Assembly: GCA_000733415.1 (NCBI GenBank)
Contig: KL662191.1
Span: forward strand, 5,618,268-5,682,267
Direction of reading: 5' to 3'
DNA from: [Leptolyngbya] sp. JSC-1
Lineage (GTDB): Bacteria > Cyanobacteriota > Cyanobacteriia > Elainellales > Elainellaceae
DNA length: 64,000 nucleotides
The position numbers and the translations under genes were made by a program. Under the pieces are notes generated by a model. It was given only the letters and a program-made list of their open reading frames with translations. It made no database searches and was not told where the DNA came from. Positions 8,727-17,335 of the stretch are shown here, in pieces (the stretch's first letter is position 1; every line of letters starts with the position of its first letter).

Positions 8727-10100
8727 TCAGCGTAGGTGCGTGAACCTTGTAGCAAAATTTTGTGACCTTGTGGGTGATAAAGCTCTCGCTTTCAAAATTG
8801 CTGCCGTCAAAAACGCATAGGAAACCACGCCAACCACAGCCAGCACCAGCAGGTTCACCAGCCCCATCGTATTCCAGAGTGCGTGCAGAGCGGCTGCCGT
8901 TAAGTATCCAACCCCCAAGATGCGCCAACGCTTGGCCGGTTTCAGTACGCTGAGGCCAATAAAATATCCCAGATAGCCGCTGTAGGCCATATGTCCTGAA
9001 ATTGAGCCGAGAATCCGAGGAATCAAGAGCTGTAGGCCCAATAGTTCTCGATAATTGGCTCCCGCCTGAAACGTCACATCATTTACTACTCCAGGTACAT
9101 AATGTCCCAGGGTTTCCAGCAGGGTGAATCCCACCGCTGAAGCGGCTCCCAACAAAATTCCGTCCAACGGCTCCCATACGCCAACCTGTTCTCGATAGGG
9201 CGACCGCAGTTTTGTTCCCAGCCAGTAGGCCAGCAGAATGGGCACTGCCTTCAGTAGCTCTTCCATCAGACCGGCTCCAAAAAACATCTGCACCAAGGTG
9301 GGCAGAAATCCAGCTGAGTTATCGCTGGGAATGGCTCCCGGCAGGACGCCCCGAAAAACAAACAGAAACAGGTTCAGCACCGGGCTGGTGAGCAGCAGGA
9401 TTGTTACAAGTCCAGCTCCGACCAGCAACCACCATGGTTTCTGTTTGCCGCATAGTTGGTAGACGAAATAGTAGGCAATGCCTGCAATGTAAGCGGCTAA
9501 TAGCCCATTAAAGAAATTGGGCTTGCCAATCGAGACAAACATCAGCACCACAAATGAAATGGTGACGATGCCGGGAATCAGATAGGCTTTGCGAGTCAAA
9601 TCGCGCCCAGTCGATAAAATCGGGAACAGTTGACTGAGGGTAACCGCATCCGGTGCGGGGGCTGCTTCTTTAGCGAATGGCACAGGGCGGGAGATGCTCG
9701 GCTCTGGTTCAGTCGGCGCAGGCAATTTGGAAGCAGAGGCAGACAGGGGAACCGCATTACGCAGCTCAAAAATAAACTGAGGTCCGGTTTGCGACAACGA
9801 AATCCGGTCGCCCGCTCTCAAGTAGCGACAACCTTGCAGCCGCTGGCCATTCACAAATGTGCCGTTAGCACTCTCTAAATCGCAAATCTGCCAGCCCGAT
9901 GGCGAGGCAGGCGATGGACTAATGCGGGCATGCTGCCGCGAAACAGCTCCGTATAGCTGAGAGTCGAGCACAATTTGGCAGCGGGGATCGCGCCCAATCA
10001 CCACTGAAGCTGGAGCCACCAGCGGATAGGAAGCTAGAGACGACTCTTGATGCTGAGAGGCCAGTCGTCTTAAAAACGCGCAGCACAGAGGGCCGGTCAT
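8727..10100 (-). CDS. FHA domain-PrsW family intramembrane metalloprotease
   Basis: This 457-residue protein joins an N-terminal cytoplasmic FHA domain (about residues 30-115: VVIGRDPRC, SRQHARI, LESANGTFVNGQRL, LRAGDRI) to a PrsW-type membrane peptidase. The membrane part has about seven to eight helices from residue 170. It carries the family motifs EELLK (Glu280, Glu281, Lys284), FTLLETLGHYV, HMAYSGYLGYF and ALHALWN, which supply the expected glutamate and histidine ligands. PrsW proteases cut membrane proteins, for example the anti-sigma factor RsiW in Bacillus. The FHA fusion implies control by threonine phosphorylation. The gene converges on the unknown gene at 7925 and lies 33 bp after a small membrane protein gene on the same strand. 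Confidence 0.88.
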   Translation of the reverse strand: MTGPLCCAFLRRLASQHQESSLASYPLVAPASVVIGRDPRCQIVLDSQLYGAVSRQHARISPSPASPSGWQICDLESANGTFVNGQRLQGCRYLRAGDRISLSQTGPQFIFELRNAVPLSASASKLPAPTEPEPSISRPVPFAKEAAPAPDAVTLSQLFPILSTGRDLTRKAYLIPGIVTISFVVLMFVSIGKPNFFNGLLAAYIAGIAYYFVYQLCGKQKPWWLLVGAGLVTILLLTSPVLNLFLFVFRGVLPGAIPSDNSAGFLPTLVQMFFGAGLMEELLKAVPILLAYWLGTKLRSPYREQVGVWEPLDGILLGAASAVGFTLLETLGHYVPGVVNDVTFQAGANYRELLGLQLLIPRILGSISGHMAYSGYLGYFIGLSVLKPAKRWRILGVGYLTAAALHALWNTMGLVNLLVLAVVGVVSYAFLTAAILKARALSPTRSQNFATRFTHLR

Positions 10101-10133
10101 CGTCGGGGATGCCGCAATGGACAGGACAGGAAA

Positions 10134-10328
10134 TCACTGATTAGCCCTAGCGTCCTGAACCGCTGCATAAAACAGAATTCCAGTTAAAGGAATGGCAAGG
10201 GCTAAAATCACGCTTGTCACCACGCTTCCCAACTGCGGTTGCCCTGAGGAAAGCTCAAAAATTGAACCGACTGCCGCAATTGCAGCAATACAGGAGCCAG
10301 CTAAAAATACACCACTTTTTGGAGTCAC
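10134..10328 (-). CDS. Small two-helix membrane protein
   Basis: This 64-residue protein has two hydrophobic segments (GVFLAGSCIAAIAAVGSIF and VVTSVILALAIPLTGILFYAA) joined by a short polar loop. It starts at a GTG with a weak AGGA upstream. It ends 33 bp before the FHA-PrsW gene on the same strand and is probably co-transcribed with it. It could be an accessory or substrate of that protease, but nothing in the sequence proves this. I recognise no family. Confidence 0.65.
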   Translation of the reverse strand: MTPKSGVFLAGSCIAAIAAVGSIFELSSGQPQLGSVVTSVILALAIPLTGILFYAAVQDARANQ

Positions 10329-10469
10329 CAGTGATCCTACCCTGTAGAAACGAGCTAAAGGTCTTTATAGCTATCGAACCATAAAAGCTCCAGTCCCGCT
10401 AGAGCAGTCCCACCCAATCAGGCTGGTCATGCCGAAAAAGCAGCTACTAGGAACTACACCACTAGGCTT

Positions 10470-11030
10470 CTAAACTGGTTTAACTGCAGAAACTGCAAAA
10501 CCGTGCTTCGTCAACTCCTGGTTGCGAGACAGGGTGTTCTCAACCCGATCCACGAACATGACGCCATTCAGGTGGTCAATCTCATGCTGAATCACCCGTG
10601 CCAGTAAGCCATCTGCTTTGATCTTCTGGGGTCGGCCTTGCTCATCTTTGAAGGAAACTTCGATTTCCTCAGGGCGGGTCACGTCCAAGAACACCTGCGG
10701 CACACTCAAGCAGCCTTCCTGGATCACACAAGTTTGCTGGCTAGTCTTTGTAATCACCGGATTAATCAGAACCAGGGCCGGTACTTCCGGCTTGTCCAGT
10801 TCACAGTCCACAACAATGATCTGCTTATTAACACCAACCTGGGGCGCAGCTAGGCCAATGCCATCTTCGCTGTACATGGTTTGCAGCATCTGACGAGCTA
10901 AACGTCGGATTTCGTCATCAATTTTAGTGACTCGCTTAGCAGGCTGACGCAGCACTCGATCCCCTAGATAGTGCAGTTGTAAAGGGGGGTTGGCCAACTT
11001 TTTCTTTTCCACCAGAACTTGAGCAGTCAT
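10470..11030 (-). CDS. def: Peptide deformylase
   Basis: This enzyme removes the formyl group from the N-terminal methionine of new proteins in the cytoplasm, using a metal ion (usually Fe2+). All three family motifs are present in the 186-residue protein: GIGLAAPQVG, EGCLSVP (the cysteine ligand) and QHEIDHLNG (two histidine ligands and the catalytic glutamate). The length is normal for a type 1B enzyme. The ATG at 11030 gives a natural N-terminus (MTAQVLVEKKKLANPPLQ). It stands alone, with no methionyl-tRNA formyltransferase gene beside it. Confidence 0.96.
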   Translation of the reverse strand: MTAQVLVEKKKLANPPLQLHYLGDRVLRQPAKRVTKIDDEIRRLARQMLQTMYSEDGIGLAAPQVGVNKQIIVVDCELDKPEVPALVLINPVITKTSQQTCVIQEGCLSVPQVFLDVTRPEEIEVSFKDEQGRPQKIKADGLLARVIQHEIDHLNGVMFVDRVENTLSRNQELTKHGFAVSAVKPV

Positions 11031-11288
11031 GACCTTAGTGACTCGCCGATAATTGTAGATTTCTGTTGAATTTTGTATCCTTCTCCATCATAGTGAATCA
11101 TACCCGTTCCATCCAAAAAACTGCTGAAACACCAAAAGGCAGGAGTTAGATTCAGTTGATCCAAGTCCTGCCTAAGCTAGTGTCTAGTGTTCAGATTTGT
11201 GGTTTGTCGCTTAGCGCCTAAGATTTAGGATTGCTTCAGGTTTCATGATTGCTTGAGGTTTACAGCTGCCTATAGCTCTCTGCCTTCT

Positions 11289-12179
11289 TTAAGCTTGGGT
11301 CGCTTGGCGGCGGCGGCTACTTGCAGCTAGCAAACCAACTGTCACCAATCCTGCCATCAGCGACGGTTCGGGAACATCTTTTAATTCACCGGCTAGCACC
11401 ATGCCATCATTGCCGCACTCTGCAAACAGACTGGCCATGAATTTGCCATTGGGCAACAGCTTTTTATCGACGCTAAACCCAAAGGTGTAGGTGCCCTTGG
11501 CGTTAAACTGGGCGAAATTTAATCCCAATTTGCTGAAATCAGCAATTTTCTCGATTGCGCCTAGGAAACTACCCGATGCCATTGAGGTAAAGGCAGCCTT
11601 GCTGCTGTCAAAATACTGAGTGTCAGCGGCTAGATCACCATAGGACGCATGGCCTTTAAGCTGTTTGTTGACCGTGTTGGTGTGCTGCTGAAGGCTACTA
11701 TAGCCGACATTGCGAGTTGTGACACTGGTTGCAGTAACTGATTCATAGAGGCCCTGCTTTGGGTCTTCTACTTTTTTCTTTTTACCACTGCCGCTGACAA
11801 AGCGGGTATCGTTCGTCTGATCAAACCGGATGCCGTACAGCTTGCCGTTAGCTTTATCAAAACTGGTTGTATCAGCAAAATTTAAGAACAAATCGCCATA
11901 GCTGATTTTGCCGTTCAATGCATTTTTGTACTGATAGCCATCGAGCGACAAGTTAGAGTTGAATGCGAAGTAAAGCTTATCGCGCGTCTGCTTGTAGGCC
12001 ATGCCATAAAACTCAAACTGGCTCTTGTCTCCAATTACCGACGCTTCTGTTCCGTCCCTAAAAGAGTCGATGGAGTATTTCCAACTAGCGGCTTGAGCTT
12101 GTTGTCCAGTGGTTAACAAACAAAGGGTAGAGAAAGCAGTAGTGCTGAGGAGCGTTTTCCAGGTGAGACCGAGCTGCAT
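11289..12179 (-). CDS. PEP-CTERM, XDD3-like exosortase-dependent surface protein
   Basis: This is an exported protein of about 296 residues. It has a signal peptide (LLSTTAFSTLCLLTTG, likely cut after AQA) and a mature start ASWKYSIDSFRDG that resembles the XDD3 family. The C-terminal sorting signal reads VPEPSLMAGLVTVGLLAASSRRRQ: VPEP, a short hydrophobic helix and a basic end. This arrangement is recognised by exosortase (EpsH-like), which cuts near PEP and releases or anchors the protein. The longer in-frame start at 12185 is TTG. The ATG at 12179 has GGAG 9 nt upstream and is preferred. No exosortase gene is in the window, so one is predicted elsewhere in the genome. The biological role of XDD3 proteins is unknown. 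Confidence 0.85.
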   Translation of the reverse strand: MQLGLTWKTLLSTTAFSTLCLLTTGQQAQAASWKYSIDSFRDGTEASVIGDKSQFEFYGMAYKQTRDKLYFAFNSNLSLDGYQYKNALNGKISYGDLFLNFADTTSFDKANGKLYGIRFDQTNDTRFVSGSGKKKKVEDPKQGLYESVTATSVTTRNVGYSSLQQHTNTVNKQLKGHASYGDLAADTQYFDSSKAAFTSMASGSFLGAIEKIADFSKLGLNFAQFNAKGTYTFGFSVDKKLLPNGKFMASLFAECGNDGMVLAGELKDVPEPSLMAGLVTVGLLAASSRRRQATQA

Positions 12180-12588
12180 AATCAAGAACTCCAGATTTGT
12201 AAAGTTAAATTTAAGTAGTTGGTTCGCTGCTACTTTCTATGCTGCTCAAGGTGGCTTAAAAACCTCCTCGGTGGTTCAACTCAAAAAATGATGAATTTTG
12301 TATGAGCTGGTCAGCCTACATTGATAAAGGAATGATTGGAAAACGCTGAACGCTACCTAATCAGCCAATGGAAGCGACTCAAATAGGTCCGCAATTTACC
12401 GGGGAAGCAAATAGGCTGAAAATTTTCCGCTGGGTGAGACTTGGCAGCAATTGAGCCATTTGGTTGAGCCAGTTTTTCCAACGATTTGCCCGAACAAGAT
12501 TATAATTCCAGGCAGATTGACTGCCGGCATTCTGGTTGAGTGTCGATGTTTCGATTCGTGTGTCGCTAAGAGCTGAGGAGTTGCAGGC
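12180..12588. other. Divergent intergenic region, surface protein gene to ftsX
   Basis: About 400 bp holding the promoters of two divergent genes. I see no RNA gene, repeat array or small ORF worth reporting. Confidence 0.4.
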
Positions 12589-13491
12589 GTGCTGCAAGTT
12601 TTAACCAAATCGGACTATCTTCTCCGCGAAACCCTGATTGGGCTAAAACGAGGCGGATGGATGAACTGGGCGGCGGTAAGTACCGTAACGGTTTTGCTGT
12701 TTTTGTTCGGCATTAGCTTGCAGACATCTTGGCAATTGGAAGGTCTGCTGACGCAGTTTGGCAGTCAACTAGAAGTGTCAGTTTACCTGGATACGGGCAT
12801 TCAGGCCGCAGATTTGGGATCTAGTGTAGAAGCCATGCCGGAAGTAGCCTCCGTCACAACTGTTACTAAAGAAGCCGCTTGGTCAGCCCTGTTACGAGAC
12901 ATGGGGCTAGCAGATATTCAAGGCGCTACCGAGCAGTTAAACGGAAATCCGCTTGTCGATGAATTAAAAGTAAAGGCCAAGGATGCAGAAGCCGTTCCAG
13001 CTCTAGCGCAGAAACTCCAAGCAATGCAGGGGGTTGACCAAGTACTGTATGTCGATGAGGCAGTGCAGCGGATCAGTCAACTGAATCAAGGCTTGAATTG
13101 GCTCAGCTTCGGAATGATTGTCGTTCTGTCGCTGACTGCGATTGCCGTTATTACCACCACGATTCGCCTGATTGTGATGGCTCGGCGGCACGAGATTGAG
13201 GTAATGCAGCTTGTGGGGGCTACGACAACCTGGATCTACCTGCCGTTTATTTTGCAGGGCTTGGTTTTGGGAATTGTCGGTGCATTTATTGCCTGGGGGC
13301 TGATCACTGGCGTGCAGCAGTTTATTGCTAGCCTGTTGGCTCAGCAGTCAGAATTCATCCAGTTTCTCAAAATCACTATGCGCCTCAGTTCTCAGCAGAG
13401 TTGGCTCCTGCCGCTGTCACTCCTGGGGTTAGGTTGTTCGGTCGGGCTGCTGGGCAGCTTGTTTGCTGTGCGTAAGTTTGCGGTTCGGTAA
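12589..13491 (+). CDS. ftsX: Cell division protein FtsX (ABC-type permease subunit)
   Basis: FtsX is the membrane partner of the ATPase FtsE. It transmits signals from the division ring to peptidoglycan hydrolases outside the membrane. The 300-residue protein has the expected four-helix layout: one helix near residues 25-45 (STVTVLLFLFGISL), a periplasmic domain of about 110 residues (QLEVSVYLDTGI) and three C-terminal helices. The cytoplasmic motif ARRHEIEVMQLVGAT is diagnostic. The start is a GTG at 12589 with GAGGAG ending 8 nt upstream. No ftsE gene is adjacent. The gene converges on aat with only 15 bp between the stops. Confidence 0.92.
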   Translation: MLQVLTKSDYLLRETLIGLKRGGWMNWAAVSTVTVLLFLFGISLQTSWQLEGLLTQFGSQLEVSVYLDTGIQAADLGSSVEAMPEVASVTTVTKEAAWSALLRDMGLADIQGATEQLNGNPLVDELKVKAKDAEAVPALAQKLQAMQGVDQVLYVDEAVQRISQLNQGLNWLSFGMIVVLSLTAIAVITTTIRLIVMARRHEIEVMQLVGATTTWIYLPFILQGLVLGIVGAFIAWGLITGVQQFIASLLAQQSEFIQFLKITMRLSSQQSWLLPLSLLGLGCSVGLLGSLFAVRKFAVR

Positions 13492-13506
13492 AAGATAGGC
13501 CGCTTT

Positions 13507-14094
13507 CTACAAAAACGAACAGTTGCATTGTAGAGCTTGCCGGAGCAATCGCTGATAGTCTCGTTGGGAGATGATGAAAGCGCCAAACCGTTCCAGGTGA
13601 GGGTTAGTCATTTGGGCATCAAACAAAATAAACTGACGCGCCCGCAGCCGTTCCACCAGTTTCACCATTGCCACCTTCGATCCATCTGGGATCCGGTAAA
13701 ACATAGATTCGCCAATAAACGCTCCGCCGATCACGATTCCCAAAATGCCACCTGCCAATTCGTCGCCCTGCCAAACTTCAAAGCTATGTGCCCAACCTGC
13801 TTGATGCAGGCTCCAGTAGATTGCTTTGAGTTCATCAGAAATCCAGGTCGTTTCACGGTTGGCACAGCCTTCTACAACAGCACAAAAATCGCGGCTGATC
13901 GCAGTTGTAAACCGCTCTTGGTTCAGCACGCGCTGCAACGACCGGGGATAGCGAAACCGATTGTCCAGCGGAATGAGCGCTCGCTCTCGGCTGGAATACC
14001 AGGCTAGACCTGCACCCGGTTCATTCGCCATTAAGAAGTAGCCCTGGGCATAGCCGCGAATAATTTCCTCAATGTCGTATTGATTTCTAGTCAC
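13507..14094 (-). CDS. aat: Leucyl/phenylalanyl-tRNA--protein transferase
   Basis: The enzyme attaches Leu or Phe from aminoacyl-tRNA to the N-terminal Arg or Lys of proteins and so marks them for ClpS/ClpAP degradation (N-degron pathway). The 195-residue protein carries the family core: IIRGYAQGYFLMAN, WYSSRERALIPLD, TWISDELKAIYWSLHQAGWAHSFE and GGILGIVIGGAFIGESMF, then SKVAMVKL and DAQMTNPHLERFGA. It is somewhat shorter than the E. coli enzyme (234) because of a shorter N-terminus. The start is GTG, and no better start lies upstream in frame. Clp protease subunits are encoded about 40 kb away at 52.7-54.7 kb. Confidence 0.93.
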   Translation of the reverse strand: MTRNQYDIEEIIRGYAQGYFLMANEPGAGLAWYSSRERALIPLDNRFRYPRSLQRVLNQERFTTAISRDFCAVVEGCANRETTWISDELKAIYWSLHQAGWAHSFEVWQGDELAGGILGIVIGGAFIGESMFYRIPDGSKVAMVKLVERLRARQFILFDAQMTNPHLERFGAFIISQRDYQRLLRQALQCNCSFL

Positions 14095-14260
14095 AAACTT
14101 CTAGTCACGAATGGCTGTGCTCTGTTTTATGCTGATTACCATAGCAATAACGGCTGACGCTATCTCGCTAAGTTGCTGTGATTTCTACTCGTGGCAGGGC
14201 TGACCTGCATCTTCAGCCCTTTGAACTCGATTCTGATATTTTTCTGACGGAGTGTCGTCT

Positions 14261-14590
14261 ATGGCAGAACCGATTCAATCAATTACTTTACCGGCGGCTC
14301 AAAATCCCCAACAGGAAGGAGAGTGGTTGCAGGCAGCTTTGCATCAGTGGCTAGACCAGGAATTTATTCCAGAAGCGATTAATCAAACCATTGCTGCTAG
14401 AGCTGCCCAAGTCTTCGTTCGGCAACGCATGGAGGGAGAAAATGACCTTGGATCCCTTGTGATTGCTATCGTCACCGAAATGCAGGCATTTGATTTTTCT
14501 AAAAGCTTTTTTAGCGAGTTCGCCGTTGCCAATGCCGTCAGTGATTTATTGCTCAATAGCTTGGGTGTAGATCGCTGTTGTGGCCAGTAG
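14261..14590 (+). CDS. Conserved-looking hypothetical protein, about 109 residues
   Basis: This small acidic soluble protein is mostly helical (WLQAALHQWLDQEFIPEAINQ, IAARAAQVFVRQRM, LGSLVIAIVTEMQAF) and ends in a cysteine pair (RCCGQ). I recognise no named family. The ATG at 14261 is preferred over a GTG at 14252 because ACGGAG ends 9 nt before it. It lies between aat (opposite strand) and the sphR-like gene (same strand). No functional link is visible. Confidence 0.7.
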   Translation: MAEPIQSITLPAAQNPQQEGEWLQAALHQWLDQEFIPEAINQTIAARAAQVFVRQRMEGENDLGSLVIAIVTEMQAFDFSKSFFSEFAVANAVSDLLLNSLGVDRCCGQ

Positions 14591-14802
14591 TTACCAGTTA
14601 GTTAGCGCACAATCAGCCAGTCAGTTCAGGTTTAGTCCAAACCAGCAGACTGCGCTAATAACTGAACGAATGGCGGGGTTAATTGTGTAGACTAGTTGTA
14701 TCGTTAACAACAGTTAAAAAAGCTGGCTTAATGTTCTTTTCAAGCAGCAGGTATTCCCTGTTCTGCTACTATGAGCTAGAAGCGCTGAAACACAGGAGCT
14801 GT

Positions 14803-15564
14803 ATGCCACTTGCAATCACGCCAGAAGCAACTCGATTTCCACAGGAGGTTAAGCTAGGGCGAGTTTTAATTGTTGAGGATGAAGAGCTAATTCGAGAAAC
14901 AATTGCGCTGGCACTAGCTGAAGAAGGCTACGAAGTGTTTACGGCTGAGGATGGCCGCAAAGGGCTGGAATTCATTTCAAAAATTGGTGAACCAAGCCAG
15001 GCGGAAGCTATTACGTTTGATCTAGTTATATTAGACCTGATGCTGCCCTATGTCAATGGGTTGGATCTGTGTCGCCTAGTCCGCCATGAAGGCAGCAATG
15101 TTCCCATCCTGATGCTAAGCGCCAAGGGGACTGAAACGGATCGGGTAGTGGGGCTAGAGGTAGGGGCGGATGATTACTTGACCAAACCTTTTGGCATGCG
15201 GGAATTGATTGCTCGCTGTCGGGCGTTGCTACGGCGGCATCGGCGTTCTCAGGTTCAGGTTCAGGAGGCAGCATTGCGGTTTCACGAGATTGTACTGTAT
15301 CCGCAGGAGTGTCGTGTCACGATTCGCGGCGAAGAAGTCAACCTATCACCCAAAGAGTTTCGGATTCTAGAGCTGTTTATGTCCCATCCACGTCGGGTTT
15401 GGTCGCGAGAACAGTTAATTGAACGAATTTGGGGACCCGACTTTATGGGCGACAGCAAAACGGTTGATGTGCATATCCGCTGGCTGCGCGAAAAATTGGA
15501 ACTCGACCCGAGTCGTCCAGAATATTTACTGACTGTAAGGGGCTTTGGCTACCGATTCGGTTAA
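14803..15564 (+). CDS. sphR: OmpR-family response regulator, SphR/PhoB-like
   Basis: This transcription factor of about 253 residues has a receiver domain and a winged-helix DNA-binding domain. The receiver shows RVLIVEDEELI (acidic pocket), DLVILDLMLPY (phospho-acceptor Asp) and LTKPFG (Lys). The C-terminal domain shows LSPKEFRILELF, SREQLIERIWG, KTVDVHIRWLREKLE and VRGFGYRFG. The ATG at 14803 with AGGAG at 14794-14798 fits family length; a longer in-frame ORF from 14683 has no support. The kinase gene begins 95 bp downstream and resembles cyanobacterial SphS, so this pair is probably the phosphate-starvation regulator. The name rests on that pairing and on sequence style, not on a search. 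Another OmpR-type function remains possible. Confidence 0.8.
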   Translation: MPLAITPEATRFPQEVKLGRVLIVEDEELIRETIALALAEEGYEVFTAEDGRKGLEFISKIGEPSQAEAITFDLVILDLMLPYVNGLDLCRLVRHEGSNVPILMLSAKGTETDRVVGLEVGADDYLTKPFGMRELIARCRALLRRHRRSQVQVQEAALRFHEIVLYPQECRVTIRGEEVNLSPKEFRILELFMSHPRRVWSREQLIERIWGPDFMGDSKTVDVHIRWLREKLELDPSRPEYLLTVRGFGYRFG

Positions 15565-15659
15565 GACATCCTAGGATTCAGCTAAGGTGGTAAGTGTACT
15601 GCTTCTCTTCAAGGGCTTTTGCTCACCTAGGCTAACCTTATCCGAGCGCAAATGACATT

Positions 15660-17033
15660 GTGGCAGTCCTAGACTTTCTCCTTGGATTACTGGTCGGACT
15701 ACTGCTGCTGGGGTGGCAGCAAATCCGCTCGAATGTCCGCCTCAGGAAAGTGTTGCGTAAGCTACAGTCCAGCGCTGACCATTCACCGTTTCCGCTGACA
15801 TCTCAGCTTTCCCTCGCGGTTTCCCAGCACCGCAAAGAGCAACTCCAACTCCAGCAACAGCTCGAGGTGTTGCAGCAAATCCTTCAAGTTGCGCCCATTG
15901 GCTATCTCCAAGTCGATGATGAAAATCGCTTGCTCTGGTGTAACCTGCAGGCCCGCAACATTTTGGGAATTTCGCCAGAGGCCAGTTGGCCAAAGCCGCG
16001 TTTACTTCTGGAACTGGTGCGCTCCTATGAGCTAGATGATTTGATCGAGCAAGCGCGGAATGCGGGCCAACCTTGCCATAGTAATTGGACGTTTTATCCA
16101 ACCAGTGCCGATCCATCCGATCTATCGCGGCAACCTGCCATCACCCTGCAAGGCTACGGTCTGCCATTACCCGATAACCAGGTCGGTGTTTTTCTGGAAA
16201 ACCGTCAGGAAGTGATGGCTTTGATGCGACAGCGGGACCAATGGGCTTCGGACCTAGCCCACGAGCTGAAAACTCCGCTAACTTCAATTCGTCTTGTGGC
16301 AGAGACACTACAAATTCGCCTGGATCCGAGTCTGAGAACTTGGGTGGACCGGCTGATCAACGAAACGATCCGCCTCAGCAATCTCGTCCAAGACCTGCTG
16401 GACCTGAACCAGATGCAGCGCGCTTCTCTGCAACTGTCCCAACTTAAAACAATCGATCTGGTCGGTTTGATTCATGCGGTTTGGAGCAGTCTGGAGCCGC
16501 TCGCTCGGCGAAAGCAATTGCGGCTGGACTATTCTGGCCCTGAACGTTTGATGATGCAGCTGGATGAACCCCGCATCCACCGGTTGTTGATTAACCTGCT
16601 TGACAATAGCATCAAGTACAGCCCTGTCGAGCATTTGATTCAAGTCAAAGTCAGTGTTGACACCACTCAAACCAACACCTTTGCCGGAGTCCCCTTGGTT
16701 TGTTTGGAGGTGATTGATTCTGGCCCTGGGTTTCCTGAAAAAGCACTGCCTTATGTATTTGAACGGTTCTACCGCGCCGATCCATCTCGCTCACGGGTGC
16801 TGCCTGCGGATAGCTCCGAGCTGGATCGAGAGAGTTCACTCAGAGCTGGCATGACCAACGGTACAGTCCAAATGCAATATGATGGACATCTACAAGGCGG
16901 CAGTGGACTGGGACTCGCCATCGTGCGGCAGATTGTGGAAGCCCATCAAGGATCGGTCAGCGCCAGCAATCATCCGGAAACCGGCGGGGCTTGGCTTCAG
17001 GTGCGGCTTCCATGGCACTCTCCGAACGGCTGA
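15660..17033 (+). CDS. sphS: Sensor histidine kinase, SphS/PhoR-like
   Basis: This 457-residue membrane kinase probably partners the response regulator just upstream. One N-terminal hydrophobic helix (DFLLGLLVGLLLLGW) is followed by a coiled stretch and a PAS-like domain (about 75-180: VAPIGYLQVDDENRLLWCN). The HisKA box is WASDLAHELKTPLTSIRL. The ATPase domain has the N box (LINLLDNSIKYSP), G1 (VIDSGPGFPE), F box (YVFERFYRAD) and G2 (GGSGLGLAIVRQIVEAH). This is the PhoR/SphS layout, with a short hydrophobic N-terminus and no large periplasmic domain. The start is a GTG at 15660. Autophosphorylation on the H-box histidine and transfer to SphR under low phosphate is the expected role. Confidence 0.82.
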   Translation: MAVLDFLLGLLVGLLLLGWQQIRSNVRLRKVLRKLQSSADHSPFPLTSQLSLAVSQHRKEQLQLQQQLEVLQQILQVAPIGYLQVDDENRLLWCNLQARNILGISPEASWPKPRLLLELVRSYELDDLIEQARNAGQPCHSNWTFYPTSADPSDLSRQPAITLQGYGLPLPDNQVGVFLENRQEVMALMRQRDQWASDLAHELKTPLTSIRLVAETLQIRLDPSLRTWVDRLINETIRLSNLVQDLLDLNQMQRASLQLSQLKTIDLVGLIHAVWSSLEPLARRKQLRLDYSGPERLMMQLDEPRIHRLLINLLDNSIKYSPVEHLIQVKVSVDTTQTNTFAGVPLVCLEVIDSGPGFPEKALPYVFERFYRADPSRSRVLPADSSELDRESSLRAGMTNGTVQMQYDGHLQGGSGLGLAIVRQIVEAHQGSVSASNHPETGGAWLQVRLPWHSPNG

Positions 17034-17335
17034 TCCCATCAGCATTCCAATCAACGCCGTTTAATCAACCGCTCTAATTAAAAAAGCCAGATCCAACCTG
17101 GACCAGAAACTAAAGGACCAGAAACTAAATCTGCACTCCAATTCAGTAGGCTAGAAAAGGGCATCCTGAAGACCACCATTGCTTGTAATATTTGTACATA
17201 AATCTTTTTTTGACCTATTTATTTTGTCAGAGCTAGTCTCAATTTTTGGAGTTGTAACCGGGTGGTTTGTTGCAAGGGAGCATACGCTGAAAATTGTTGA
17301 GGAACCGCAACTTCTGTTTTTGCTTCTGGTCCAAT
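17034..17335. other. Intergenic gap of about 300 bp
   Basis: AT-rich spacer between the kinase gene and the pseudouridine synthase gene. No terminator hairpin, repeat or small ORF that I can support. Confidence 0.4.

Noticed and set aside
14702..14733. TTAA-containing repeats upstream of the sphR-like gene as a Pho box
   Set aside because: TTAA occurs at 14704, 14714 and 14728, but spacing (10 and 14) does not match the regular 11-bp direct repeats of known cyanobacterial Pho boxes.
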